From contig WBMZ01008618.1 in assembly GCA_013400975.1 (NCBI GenBank), positions 550,529 through 614,528 on the forward strand: DNA of 64,000 nt. Direction: 5' to 3'. The stretch comes from Atrichornis clamosus (taxonomy: Eukaryota > Chordata > Aves > Passeriformes > Menuridae). Positions 14,033 to 26,456 of this stretch are shown here, piece by piece. Within the stretch, counting starts at the first letter, position 1. Each line of letters begins with the position of its first letter. The notes under the pieces are model-generated. The model searched no databases, was not told where the DNA came from, and saw only the letters and a program-made list of their open reading frames with translations. The position numbers and the translations under genes were made by a program.

Positions 14033-17000
14033 TGCTTTGTTTGTATCCAAGGAGCTTACTGGTGGGACCATAAATGAAGCTGCTTCTGCTGAAAAGCGAA
14101 GTGGCAGGAAGATGCTGGAGCTCCTGTTTCCTCCTGTGCCAGCCTTTGCTCAATCCCAAGCACTGCAACCTTTGGCCCTCCACAGTGAATTTGTTAAACT
14201 GATGCAATGTGGAGAGAGTGGCATTTCCCTTTCCAGAGAAGGAAATCATGCCTGAGACTAAATATTTTTTATTCACCAGAGTTACTCACAGCATTGCAGT
14301 GTGGTGTTGTTTTCTACATGACATTAAATAGTGAATTTGTTGGAGAGAGTTAGCACTGCTACAAAGAAATAAATAATCTTAGGATGAAATGGAGAATGGA
14401 ATTTTCTGCAGAAAAAGCTGTCCTTACTAACTGAAAGCCACACCTGACATCATACAACTGTACAGAGGCAGTTCCTGTTCCCCACTTGGAACACAAGCCC
14501 CACAAAGTTAGGGAGAGTGATCACACTGCATACAAATGAGCTGTGGAAAACATTTGTATTACTCCTGAAGTGTCACAATTAAAATGCAAAATGGTATAAC
14601 AATATATGAAGAATGTTATAAATGCATAGCACATCAGCAGTTTGAAGAAATCTTTTTTCTTTTTATATCTCTTACTACTATTTCTAAACTTCAATTCTGG
14701 TATTAGTTTCTTATATCCAATCACATTGCTTAGAGACTCAGGAAGAGATAATGCATATTTCCTAAAATAGCCAAAAATCCAAGAAAGCACAAGTTTTCTT
14801 GCCTTACCACACCCTAAAAATATAAATAAATGCTGAAAAAGGATTGTTCCGCAAAGCAAATGGAGGAGAAGCCCCCTAATGTGGAACAGCTGCACAGCAC
14901 AACAGTAACAAAAGGAGTAATAAGATCTGAATGTCATCTCATAATATGATTCTCTACAGAAACAAAATACTTTATGAATAATAGAACATTCCCATTCAGA
15001 ATTACAGTCTCATTCTTTTGTATTTTTAACCTCTCTTCTTATGTGATAAGGAAGGTACCCTTGACTGCTTTGTACTTCTATCCTCTTGAAGCTGAAATGC
15101 ACTGGCACATCTTCTATGAGGCACAGAAGAGACTTCATTAGCAATTCCAGATTCAGGATGCTATGAACTGACATCTCCAGTGTGCATCTCCTTGTCACTT
15201 TACCCTTCCTTAGCACAAAAAAAGAAAAAAAAACCCTGTCAAACACTCTTCTAGACACATGAGTCTCTAGATGGAAAAGAGTATTTCAAAACGGAATTCT
15301 GCAACCAGAAAAGGCAATCAGAAAGGTGGTTAGTAATGCACAGTTATAATCTTCCACATTAATTATGAGTCTTCAAGCCCAGTGGTATTACTCTGAAGGT
15401 GTTTTTTTTCTCCCACAGAAATACTTAAAGCAGCTGCTTAAGTATAAAGAAATCTATGCACAGAGTAACTAGAATATTTATGAACAAATAAAGCTTTGTG
15501 AAGGTACTCCAGAGTAGAATTACACATTGGTGATGTCCATAACACTCAGGAAATACATCATGATAGCCATTGAATAAGCATCCAGTTCCCTAATTCTTAG
15601 TGTACAAAAATAAGCAGTTATTTGTTTATTGAATATCCTTCACTCTGGTACAAAGACAACTTATGTTTCCCAATCAATTCTTTTGGCTTTAAAATATGTT
15701 ATGGCCAGAATATAAACAAGAACTGCTTCCAGCACCAGCTGGGCTTCCTTCCACACTGAGCAATGTTAAGAGTGGCCCACTTTGCCTCTTGGAAAACATT
15801 CCTTACGGACTTGCTCTACCTGCATGTGCAGACACAATTGCCAGCCACAGGAAGACAGGACTGTTCTGGCATTACAATTATTTAAATATTTTAAAGAACT
15901 GGAAAATGAAATTTTCTTTTCAGGGAAGATTCTGATAGCTCACCGTTTGTTTTCACCCTGTATAGACAAAAATGAAAGTTCCCCTAAAACAAAATATTGA
16001 AAGTTTGACATTGAGGGGGATAGTTTTTACATTTTAAAATAAAAATACAAACTTGATAGAATTACTGAAAAATGTAATCAAGCCAGATGTTACATGACCG
16101 GAACCCCATTTTTAAGCATAAATGATTTGCAGTATGACAGGGTAAAAAGATCTGTGCTGTGTAAATGCTGTGGTCTGAAGACAAATCTATATACAGTTGA
16201 GTTCACTTTTTTGAATTAAAATGTTTAGATAAGGGCTAATACTGAATTTGTAAGAGAATCTTTACTCTTCAGGTTTATATATTGCTCCTAACAGTTTCAT
16301 CTAGAAGATAGATGGCACTTTGCATTCACAAAATACCATGCAAAGCATTAATCACATAATCTTCACTGTCTGCTCTGTAATACATATCAGTAAAACCATT
16401 CCACAAAGAGAGAAACTGAGAAGCCAGAGAGGTTGACCACAAGCAAAGCTGCCATTTATGCTTAAGTCTTTCTAATTCCACTCTTGACCCAGCTTTCTGC
16501 CCCCTCTGCACTGCCTGGGCTCTGCACAGCCTTCCCAGTAACACATCTGCAGATTCTCAACACTTGCAGACTCACTGCCAGGTAGATTTGCTTACTCCAG
16601 AGCAGGGAACCAAAGACTTGAGAACAGAAACTCAGCTAACCAGAGATGCCAGAAAGGTGCTCTTCCCAGCCCAGGAGCAGCACAGCATCCACCTGGCCAG
16701 CCAGTTCACTACCCAGGTATTTCTTTCCGCCAAAGATGTAACCTAAGGACAGGTTTCAAATACCTGTGGCCCAAGGACTAGTTTGGAGCAACACTGCTGG
16801 GTGACCTTGGTCCACATTTACTGAGAAAACTGATGCTGAACTGGGATAGAGAGCATGGGCTAAAACCCTGCAAGAAAAGAAGAATAAAAAGACCAAAGTG
16901 TAATTGTTGAGCTGATGATCATTAGCTATGCAGACAAAATATTGACTTGAAAATATATCAAACTATAAGAAATAAAAAGCAAAAAAGCAAAAGAGTGAAT

Positions 17001-17845
17001 TCAGCAAGACTGAGGATCAACCTCTATGAAGAGACAACAGAGGTCAACACTTCCCCTCCCCTTCTGCCTGGCCACCAGATACTCTTTGGCATCTCCTTGG
17101 TGGTGGTGAGTATACTAATGCTAAAGACATGATGCTGTATTTATTCCTATGTACATATAAATACATCTGTTGTGCAGAAACAGGCTGTGTTTCCATGCAG
17201 TACATTCGTCCTAGCTCTTGTATGTGTGCATTTTGCACTAAAAAGCTGACGAGTCCTCAGATTACATCTATTCTGCCTTTGTTCCTCTGTGCTTGGTAAA
17301 AGATGCCCAGACAAAAGCAGCCCCCAAAAGGCAGAGCTCACAAACATGAATTGAGACTTCAGTAGTAAATCCTACCTTAGGATTCAAGGTGCTTAGACAC
17401 AGTGAATGGCAAGCTGGAGATGGAGAGAATAAACATGGCTACAAATACTGGTCAGCAAATTGAGAAATTCAAAGGCAGCTTCAGGCATGGGATGTGCACA
17501 TCACACAGAAAGTCTGTGGAATCTGTAGATCTGCCCTGCTTGGTCTTCTGCTGCCTTCATTTTTAAACTCCTGTTCTACCCAGAAAGGAGAACTCAAGAA
17601 CTATACCCAAGTGCAACACATGCACAGCCATGTCAGGCAGTAAAAAAAGCTGTTTCCACTAACTTGCTGAACTGTGAGATGGATTTCAGGCACCAGAATG
17701 CAGTAAGAGACTTAGCAACCCTTCACTGCTATAGAAAACACTGAGCACCCTAAATACCTTCTTTGTTTCAGAAGGAAGACTGGAGCCTGCTAAATAACGT
17801 GCTGGGGAACTGTCAGTGCCTCAATAAGAAATGTTTGCTGCAGGG
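14033..17845. other. noncoding DNA, nothing specific
   Basis: No gene or repeat recognised. The minus-strand ORF at 14521-14937 (138 codons) is rich in Phe, Tyr and Cys from AT-rich DNA, matches no family I know, and is regarded as chance. Confidence 0.6.
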
Positions 17846-17867
17846 CTCTTGTGCAGGAGCACAAGAG
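17846..17867. repeat. short perfect hairpin
   Basis: CTCTTGTGC (17846-17854) and GCACAAGAG (17859-17867) form a perfect 9-bp stem with an AGGA loop. It lies inside a 74-codon ORF (17763-17987) that has no recognised homology. No T-tract follows that would suggest a Pol III terminator. Confidence 0.85.
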
Positions 17868-19364
17868 AACCAAGTGGAGGCCAGCATCAGCCATCAGCAG
17901 CCTTGCCTTCTGCCCATCATGAAACCTCCGTGGTCAGACCCTAAGCTCCTTGTTGCTTCCCTAATTGTGGATCCAACCTCTGAGTAGGAACAGCATTCCT
18001 CCTTCCCAAGGCAGAGGTTTAGAGCTGCCACCTCTCCTCTCACTACCCTGCACCATCGCTGTTAAGCTACAAATGTGGTAGAATCTTTAAAATCCAACTT
18101 AAAAGGCCATGAACAACAGGTAAATCTGTTACATGGTCTGGGATTTTACAGAGTGAAAGAGTTAGCAGGATTTAAAAAATCCAAAATGGCCACAATGTTA
18201 GCACCTGTCAGGAACATTTGTGCTTCAAACATTGTTAGGGTCTGCAATGAGTGGACCAGAAGAGATAAAGATCCTCCCATAACACACACACTGACAGGAG
18301 GTGTCCCTGAACCTGCCTTGTTCCTCATTCCTCTTCAGGCCAGTTAAAAATTGCTGCTGGTGACTGAGAAAATACACTCTAGGCTCAATCATCTGTAACT
18401 TCATGAAGTGTAGAAGGATGTTTGGCTCGAGGTGTGAGAGCAAAACAAGATCTTTCAGTAATGGATTTGAGCAGGTACAAAGAATTTACAAAGAACTCTA
18501 CTTGGTGAGACAGTGAGACTGCCTGAATATTAGAGGACTGCAGCATAACATCTAAAACCAGTGTGACCACCATCTCTTCAAATCCAGATATGATATAAAA
18601 GGCAATTTATTTCATTACTGTTCTCCTTTACATAATAGTGATTACTTTTTGTGCCAAGACTCCAGATCCAGAACTAAAGTAAACAGGATGTTCTCCCAGT
18701 CAAGAACAAGCAACACACATTTTCTCTCACATTCAGATGTGGGCTTCTCAAGATGACACACAAATTACCTAAACATCTTTTTTTAATCTCTTTTTGAAAG
18801 CCAATTTGGTGAAAACTAATTGAACTAACAGAATGCAAACCGATAACACATAACACAGACCTGAACTTCAAGTCTAAGATGATGAATTTCTAGAACCAAT
18901 CTCAATGAAATTGAATTTCACTTCATATTTTGGAGCTCTCTTTCAGCAATCATAATCCATAGTTTACTATACTTTCCTGTTAGGAGTACTGGGTCTCAAG
19001 GCTGACTTCAAAGAGCCAGGGAATGACTGCACAAAAATGGGAAGAGGGCCAAAAAGCAATTAATTTTTCTTCTACCATTTCATTATATTTACACATACAC
19101 GGAAATACACAGCCAAATATCATTCCAAGGTTTTCTTTAATCAGGCTAAACAAGCAATGCTCAGCAGATGTCTAGTGGGCAGCAGTCAATGAAAAGTCAT
19201 GTTTTGGACTGTGGCTTTCCTGACTGCCCCAGATCATTTGATTTCTCTTACCACATTTGTATTCCCAACAGAGGAATCACTGCACACCTACATAAGTACA
19301 GGTCTCTTAACTACTGCTGGATTCTGATATCTCAGACTGAGCTTTCTAATTAGTGCTTGATTAT
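17868..19364. other. noncoding DNA, nothing specific
   Basis: Unique AT-rich sequence with ORFs under 95 codons and no recognised repeats. A short CA run (about 18283-18290) is too small to be a useful microsatellite. Confidence 0.55.
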
Positions 19365-19394
19365 GGGTTTGGGTTTGGTTTGTTGGGGTTTGGG
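19365..19394 (+). other. potential G-quadruplex (TTTGGG-like run)
   Basis: Four runs of at least three G (19365-19367, 19371-19373, 19385-19388, 19392-19394) are separated by loops of 3, 11 and 3 bases, the middle loop also holding a GG. This fits a relaxed intrastrand quadruplex pattern. The G/T spacing looks like a degenerate telomere-type repeat but is TTTGGG rather than vertebrate TTAGGG. An eight-T run follows directly. Confidence 0.6.
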
Positions 19395-22305
19395 TTTTTT
19401 TTCAAATTTGGGGATTTTCTACCATTCTTACAATTTTCTAAGAGTTCTCCAAAGTCACTGGAAAGGTTTTCAATGAATTGCCTGAGTTTCAGGTCAGGTC
19501 CCATAGAGCTTTTGTGACTAAACCATAGCACAGCTCCAAGCTCCAAGCAGCAGATAAGGGACAGTGATGGATTTCCTCCAGGGAATTGTACCTACAGATT
19601 TTAGGGGCAGGGAAGAGAATATCTTAAATAGTTCCTGAAATTTTGTGACTTTAGATGATCAAGCAGATAATGTGTCACAGAATGGGAGTATAAATAATAT
19701 GCATATAACAAACAACAACTCAGCTATTCAGAATATCTCCCTGAAGCGAGACAGTCCAATCTGAATAACAAAGTTGTGCATATTATGTAAAATATAAATG
19801 AGACAAACTATTTTTAAAAAGTACATTTCACATTTCAAAGGTATATCTAAGTAACCTATTTCTTCCTATGCACGTAACACTTCACTAACTGTAATAGCAG
19901 CAACATAAACTAGACTGATTACATTTACAGGATATACGTTTCCAAGACAAATTTCAGCCAGTTCGGGTGCCAGTAGCTGACCATTTCAATTAACTAAATA
20001 AGCAAAATCAAACTTTTCTAGATACTACAGAGGCCAAATTTTAATAGCTTCAAAATAGTATATTTCTAAAAGTAGGAACTTAGTATGAAACCCAGTTATA
20101 TAATATTTTTTAATATATGTATTTTTGATTGCCACTTCTAAGGACTGAAAGAGAGCGAGTAATTCATTCAACTGTACTCACCATTAACTTATCTGGTAAC
20201 TCCCTCTTAGGAATTAAAACTATTGGCTTCAGCAAACTTGATTAAAGCAGCACTGTGAGTCAAACTTATACCATGAAAGCTATTTTGAGAAACATTTCTA
20301 TAATTTATAGGGCTCATTTCAAGACATGCCAGACTCTGACATTTTGTTATGTGCTGTGCCCATGTTTTCTGGAAGTCAGTGTCCAACCCTTCTTCTCCCA
20401 GGTTCCCCAAAACTTAATCAGTTTTGGTTTAATCTGAGACAGTATTTTTCCCATTATAAAAAACAGCTTGGGATCCTATACTTTGGTGGTTTTAAACTGT
20501 TTCATTCTTACTTAACTGCTTTCAGGCAGACTTTGGAAGGAACTCAGGATCTAACAATCTCTCCCCTAGGGAAAACCTCTGCTCTGTTAAAAGGCCATGA
20601 AAAAACGCAACCTCCTTTTCATTTTGTACCCAACTAATCGACACACAGAAACTGTATTTAAGGAATTCACATTCTCATGAACATCCTTTTTTGAACTGAG
20701 CTTCCCACTGGCATCTCCTGAGTGATAATTCATAGCTCAAGATATACTTCACAATACTGTCCTAAATGGTGTTAAATTGGTATTCTCTGCTCCACTGGGC
20801 AATCTATCTAGATGTGTAAAGAAAAATCAAGACAGTCACAATTATTTATGGTTGACAGACACTGGCAATAAGAAATTGCACAATAACTCTTGGAAAGCTC
20901 TATATCTTGTTTGAACAATAAAAAGATGAAGTTTCATAGCAAATTGGTTATTATGATTAGAAGGAAATAATAACCACCCCAAGCCAAACAAGCACCTCAG
21001 CAATCAAATGTCACTTAAATTGCTTGAATCATTTGACATATCTTTAATGTGTAATACATATTAATATAACAAATGAGGAGTACCACTGATATTTCAGGGG
21101 ACAGCACTACAGTACAGCCGGAGAAAAATCAACTTAAAATGAATTTAGATCACAGAATCGATATCTAGGGATTAACTAAGGATCACTGAATCCTTCATTA
21201 TTGATCCACAAAAATACCATCCTTTTACTGTGCAGCACACAATTACTTGTTATTTTTACAAATTCACACAATAAGAATCAACAAACTGTGTACTGATTAA
21301 AATTCAGTGCTGAATATATTACATAAGGAATTAAAGTCATCTCAAAAATGAGAGCATGTTACAAAATTCATAGGCTTCATGCTCTTAACTGGAGATATGA
21401 AATGCATGCTTGCTTCCTTGTCATTTCAGTCTTTCAGGGAGCTTGATGCTAATTGGACCTCTACATCTTCTCCTAACATAGAAGGAGACATTAAAATGAA
21501 AATTACTGAAAGAAACTCTATGAAAAAATTTTCATTATATATTTCTACTTTACAAAGACAACTGGCCTGACTGTTTTCTGCTAAAATCCCTGTAAACAGA
21601 CTACATTGTATTTGTGTATTTCAATCTCTTATTTTATCAGACTCACTGCATTACATACAAACACCACTACTCAAACCATATTGCTAATAAATTATATCAT
21701 GCTAGAATATGTTTTTCTCCCATCTTTGCACCTCACTCTCAGAAAATATTAAATGGGGTACGAGAGGTAAATGAGAAGATTTCATTTTTTTTTTCCTGAC
21801 AACAGCATTAAACAAACGTTGTTTCCCATGGACAAGCTCCATCTCTGCAGAGTGAGCAGCTTTCCAGGGCCAAAGGGAATTCTAGTCTTGCATCCAGGTC
21901 TCCAAGACCCTGGCTGAAAAACCCAGGGCACAGTTGAGATAAATCCACCTAAAAGCTTTCAAACCATGGCAGCTTCATTAATTAGCTACACTTTGAGAAA
22001 AAATAAATAAAAGATACTAATCTAAAAATCTACCGCACATACAGGAATAGCAAGTGCCTTATAAAGATATATCCAACTGGTTTTGAACAGGAATCTCCCA
22101 ACATTTCTAAACTGTTTGTTATCTATAGCTGAAATAATAATTATTGTTATTTTATTCATATCAGAATCCCACAGGGATTTTGTCAATGAGTGAGCGAGTT
22201 TTGATCTCCCATTTTTGCCTCAGTGAGACCACTGGAAGTCAAGACCATGATTCAGTTCTGGTTAACCAGAAATAGAGAAAAAATTTTATGGCTATTTTAT
22301 ATTTG
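19395..22305. other. noncoding DNA, nothing specific
   Basis: AT-rich unique sequence. The 103-codon ORF at 20326-20637 shows no motif. A short string near 21144 (CACAGAATCG) recalls a minus-strand CR1 tail, but the match is too brief to call. Confidence 0.55.
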
Positions 22306-22354
22306 TCTGTTTTCATAAACATAAACAGAAATTTGTTGATATCTGACAAATTTC
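22306..22354. repeat. two overlapping inverted repeats
   Basis: TCTGTTT at 22306-22312 pairs with AAACAGA at 22323-22329 (10-base loop). GAAATTTGT at 22328-22336 pairs with ACAAATTTC at 22346-22354 (9-base loop). Because the arms overlap at 22328-22329 the two hairpins are mutually exclusive alternatives. They may be a chance product of AT-rich DNA or a remnant of a small hairpin-forming element. Confidence 0.7.
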
Positions 22355-22558
22355 AGACAAAATTGCATTGAGACCCATTAGCTATGAAGTTCATACAAAT
22401 AAAAATATTTGCACCAGAAGCACCTGAGGAAAAACAAAACCAAAACAACACAGGAATGTCTACCTCATTAATATTCTTAGCACAGTCATATATATATAGG
22501 TTTTAGGTTTATAAGTAGATGCAATCCCAGAGCATGCAGTCACACAACAGAACGTGCC

Positions 22559-22706
22559 AGAAAAAAAGAAGGGAAAAAAAAAAAAACCTTAAAAAACCCA
22601 AAAACAAACAAAAACCAAAACCCAACACAACAACAATCCAAAATAAAAAGCAACAACAACCAAACAAAGAAACTAAGGGAGAAAAAAAAGAGAAAGAAAA
22701 CACAAA
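22559..22706 (+). repeat. A-rich, T-poor low-complexity tract
   Basis: About 148 bp composed mainly of A and C with some G and very few T, including a 13-base A run near 22575 and many AAAC/AAC units. It creates long overlapping ORFs on both strands that are artefacts (Lys/Asn/Gln-rich on plus, Phe/Leu-rich on minus). CR1, the main bird LINE, has no poly(A) tail, so this is not an obvious CR1 end. It may be a microsatellite that expanded and decayed. Confidence 0.8.
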
Positions 22707-24893
22707 GTCCAAGAAGTCAGAAGAATTTTTGGATAGTGGAATTTTCTAACACTTTATTTGTTAGAATAGAAAGAATTGGGAACATTCCAAGTGTGCAAAA
22801 TGTCATCCCACAACATGGAAATCATATAAAATATAAAGTGAAAGTGCTTTACAGCTAATTATAAAAAATGGTAAATTAAATTAGGCAGTTAGGAGAGGCA
22901 AATACTCCCACTATCCTGCTGAATTATCAAGCCTTATATACAGAAATCAGCCTCCAAATCTTCTCAAATCTCACCTTGTGAGGCTCAGTTCCCAAAGGAT
23001 GCCTATAAATACAGCCCTGCTCGACAAGCTTTCTACTCAAATAAAAAAGCTGTTGCATTGCAAGTAAATTTAATTTCTAAAATTTCATTCCCTAGCACAA
23101 TCCTGCTATCTTTTAAACTTTGAAAGAAAGACAAAGAAAAAATAAATCATTTTGTGGAGGCAGTAAAACAATATAGTTTATAATTTTCCTTTTCCTGACC
23201 TTTGAATGTGTGCAGTTCTCTCTGAACTTACTCCAGCGAGCTGTGCAGTGGTTGGCATTTTTCAATTTGAAGCAGTAATGAAGGAGTGTAACTATGACTA
23301 ATGTGCCGTACTTGCTTTGCTCTGTTCTGTCATCTCCTTCCATCCCGAACGGGAGGATCCACCCTGCATTTTAACAGGACACGCTGAGGCCTTTCAGCAC
23401 AGCGTCTGTACCACGGTGCCACTGATTCCAGCCCTGCTGTGAACAAGCTGCAATGGTTTTCACCACGGGAAATGGGTTGTGCTGCAGTCCTGGCAAAGCC
23501 TCTGCCACCGAGAGAGGAGCAAACGCAGACACATGGCGGGGACGGACCACAGCAGCCGTTAACTTCACCTATGTTTCTTTTGCATTGCCTCTCCATTTTT
23601 TTTCCATTATGCATCTTTAATGTATCACAAAAGGTATAACATTATCCGAGTCGATTTTCTGGGGAGGTGAAGGGTTGAATCCTTGACAGAGTGAAAATGC
23701 AGAAACTTGGAAACCTGCACCAGCGTATTCCAACAGAAGGTCCTCTTCAATATCTGAATTATCCCTGTAATCTATATTTCTTTACTACAGAAGGCGAGTG
23801 TAGCAAATCACAGCACATAAGTTATTTCTGTTGGGTTCCTTCTGGAGGTTTCTCCATGTTGGTGCCAGCAAGGAATACTGGGAAAAATTTATAAATTTAA
23901 TCATACACTATCATGCCAAATGAGCCCTTTCCATAAAGGGTGGGCTAAAGGAAGTGAAATTATAGCAATATTTGAGTTTCTCTTACCAAAGAAAGAAGAA
24001 TCCCTTAACTAATAACATTTTTTCCCCCACAAAGTTGGAAAGCAATCCCTGGTTCAGGACTACTTTGTGTGTTAGCTCCATATTTTCACTGAAATCAACT
24101 GAGAATGTATCTTACTAAATAAACATTTCTTAAATTCAAGAGTATTAAATACACTGCATTTCAAGGCAGACCAAAAGCACTTTCATAGTGGTCTGGCCAT
24201 TGAAATGTTTACTTTCCAAGCACTGACCTTAAACACCGTTAAACTCCAAAAAAACAAAAATCCAAGATTTTTCTCTATATGATTACAAAGTTCAATTCCC
24301 TTTAAATTATTCAGAACATGAAGAAATATGATTAAAAAGTTAATGCTCTTAACATGCTGTAAATATGTTTTAAGGAAGAATTGAATTTAAAAGGAAAAAA
24401 TCCTCACTGCCTCCTCCACCTTGGGCAGTGTGACATTTACCTCTTCCAACAAAATAAACTGGGAAAACTTTAACAGATGTCTAGAAATTATGCACTGCTT
24501 ACTAATAACTGAAACTTTTTTCCCTGAAAAAGTTTTGTGGAAGAGTTGAACACTGCCTATTAGTATTACAAGCCTCTCAAGAGAAACATGAATGAAATTT
24601 TGCATCTCATTAGAATTGTATCCTTTTCCCAAAGCATTTGGTCCATTTCTTTTGCCTGATAGTAAAGAAAAAGAACAAGGTCTTTCCCTTAGACTGCAAG
24701 TCTTATCTGAATTTTTTATGTGATCTAACTGCTAAGTGTGTGCTCTGGAGGAGCCCTAGTCTCCTGATCTCCTAAGAGAAAGAAGCCAGGCAATAAACCT
24801 GCTCTCTGTCCCTTGCTCTGGGCACCAGCATCTCTTCCCCGCCCTTCCCATCCCCAAATGTCTCAACCTTGAGCGGTGGGGGTCTGATAAACC
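22707..24893. other. noncoding DNA, nothing specific
   Basis: No gene or repeat recognised. A GC-richer stretch at about 23340-23560 has some CpG and a 94-codon minus ORF (23330-23614) without recognisable motifs. Confidence 0.55.
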
Positions 24894-24989
24894 TTAGCTA
24901 GGAACAGTCTCAACATAAAAATTCATAGATATTTCATGGAAATTGGCAGGAGGAGAGGAGAGTGTTGGGGATAACATCACTCCGAGAGA

Positions 24990-25070
24990 AAGGCTGGGGA
25001 CGTTGAGCAGCCGCAGCCTCCGAGCGCTGCTGGGGCCGCTCGGCTGCGCGACTCCGGGCACGTTTGGGAT
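24990..25070. promoter_or_regulatory. very small CpG-dense patch, possible promoter or enhancer
   Basis: Roughly ten CpG dinucleotides fall within about 80 bp, including clusters around CCGCAGCC, GAGCGC, GCTCGG and GCGCGAC. In an otherwise CpG-poor AT-rich setting this suggests protection from methylation-driven decay. A minus-strand ORF of 89 codons (24894-25163) covers it; its Met-Ser-Gly start and Pro/Ser-rich middle match no family I can name. No TATA box is seen on either side. The patch is far smaller than a standard CpG island, so it could equally be a local GC anomaly. Confidence 0.3.
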
Positions 25071-25163
25071 GTCAGAGCTGTAGGACAGGATGTGTGCAAC
25101 ATATGTAATTCCACTCATGATCAGATATTCTGAGAATAATGCAGCTGAGCGTTCAGACTGCAA

Positions 25164-26434
25164 ACAGGGCTAGGGGGAGATACAAATGCGGAGCAGGGAA
25201 CGACCTTTCCAAACTCCCCCATCGCACAAGTTCTGGTTTTGGGAGAAGCCAACACAAGTGCCTAGAGGGCTATGACTAACCTGGAAAGATCTGAAGATCT
25301 ACAGAAAAATGCCCAACACCACTGGAGAATGGACACTTTCGTATTTTCTGAGAAAATGGGTGTGTGAGTAAGCAAAATGCTGCAAAAATCCTCTTCTGAG
25401 AAAGGGATATATCTTTCCCCAAGCACTCGAAGCTACAGTAGCTCCCTAATTAGGACTGTTAGAAAAGGAACAGACCATTCTCATTCCCTCTACGATTTCC
25501 CTTGAAATGACACATCATTGAAAGAGATCTCTAAAGCTGAAGCCATCACCCATATTTGCCAGGGCCCCGCAGTGTGCAGCAAACTGCTGGCTGTTTGCTC
25601 ACTGACGCCGGCTTGTTTTGAAGGCTGCTTTACAAAGGTGACAATATTTCCATGGCTCTTGAAACCTTGTTTTATCACAACTGGATTTCACATGGTACTC
25701 TACCTCCTACCTTCCTGCACACTGCCAAAAAAGAGCATTTTGCAGCAATATTGAACAAATATCTCCGAGCAGACCAGATGAGCGGTGCTGGTCAGAGCAG
25801 CTCTCCCAGCCACGTCAGCTCTTCAACCCACAGTGGTTGGGAAGAGGAAAACTGCTTTATTTCAGCAGGGAGGATATTACAGTCTCTAATACTATTACCC
25901 AAAAGAGGTTTACTAGTGGGAATCAACATCTTGTCGTATTTGCAGAAGCTTTCCTTATCCCCTATCTCATTTCTCTCTGGGGTCCCATTAAATTAATATA
26001 TTAACCCAACACTATGTCAGTGGTACTGAAAGTAACCCGTGAGTACAACCTAATAATGTTATGGTGCATTGCAGGGAACCTTGCTGAGAGTGATGACCAT
26101 AACAACTGCCCTTCATTTGGGATAGTTGTGGGGGATCACTGAGCTCACTTACAGACTCAGGAGGAAAAACATGCAACAGGTTCCAGCCCTGGAACACAGT
26201 TATGCCTCTGCACAAATAAAAACTCGTTTCCTGAGTATCATTTAAGTTTGTGGTCACACATTTGAAAGACAGAGAGGTCAGAAACAGATTAAACAAGAAG
26301 CAGAACCCAACCCAGCTTCAGAACTCCTGAGACAAAATAAAAAAATGTAGGGTCATGGTGGCATGAACAGCAAAACTTTTTTCTGGCTGATTCCTTCAAT
26401 GAAGGGTTGGCTTTTTTTTTTCCTGAGTAATCTG
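25164..26434. other. noncoding DNA, nothing specific
   Basis: No recognisable gene or transposon. The 114-codon ORF at 25652-25996 lacks any motif. Confidence 0.55.
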
Positions 26435-26456
26435 CAGTGGATCAAAGAATCCACTG
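26435..26456. repeat. 8-bp-stem hairpin
   Basis: CAGTGGAT (26435-26442) and ATCCACTG (26449-26456) are exact complements around a CAAAGA loop. GGATCAA also occurs twice directly (26439-26445 and 26456-26462), so the site combines inverted and direct symmetry. No function assigned. Confidence 0.8.

Noticed and set aside
14521..14937. 138-codon minus-strand ORF with hydrophobic content
   Set aside because: Phe/Tyr/Leu richness comes from AT-rich DNA; no family resemblance or conserved spacing.
21140..21165. Possible minus-strand CR1 tail (CACAGAATCG)
   Set aside because: Only about ten bases match; the adjoining sequence shows none of the CR1 3' UTR.
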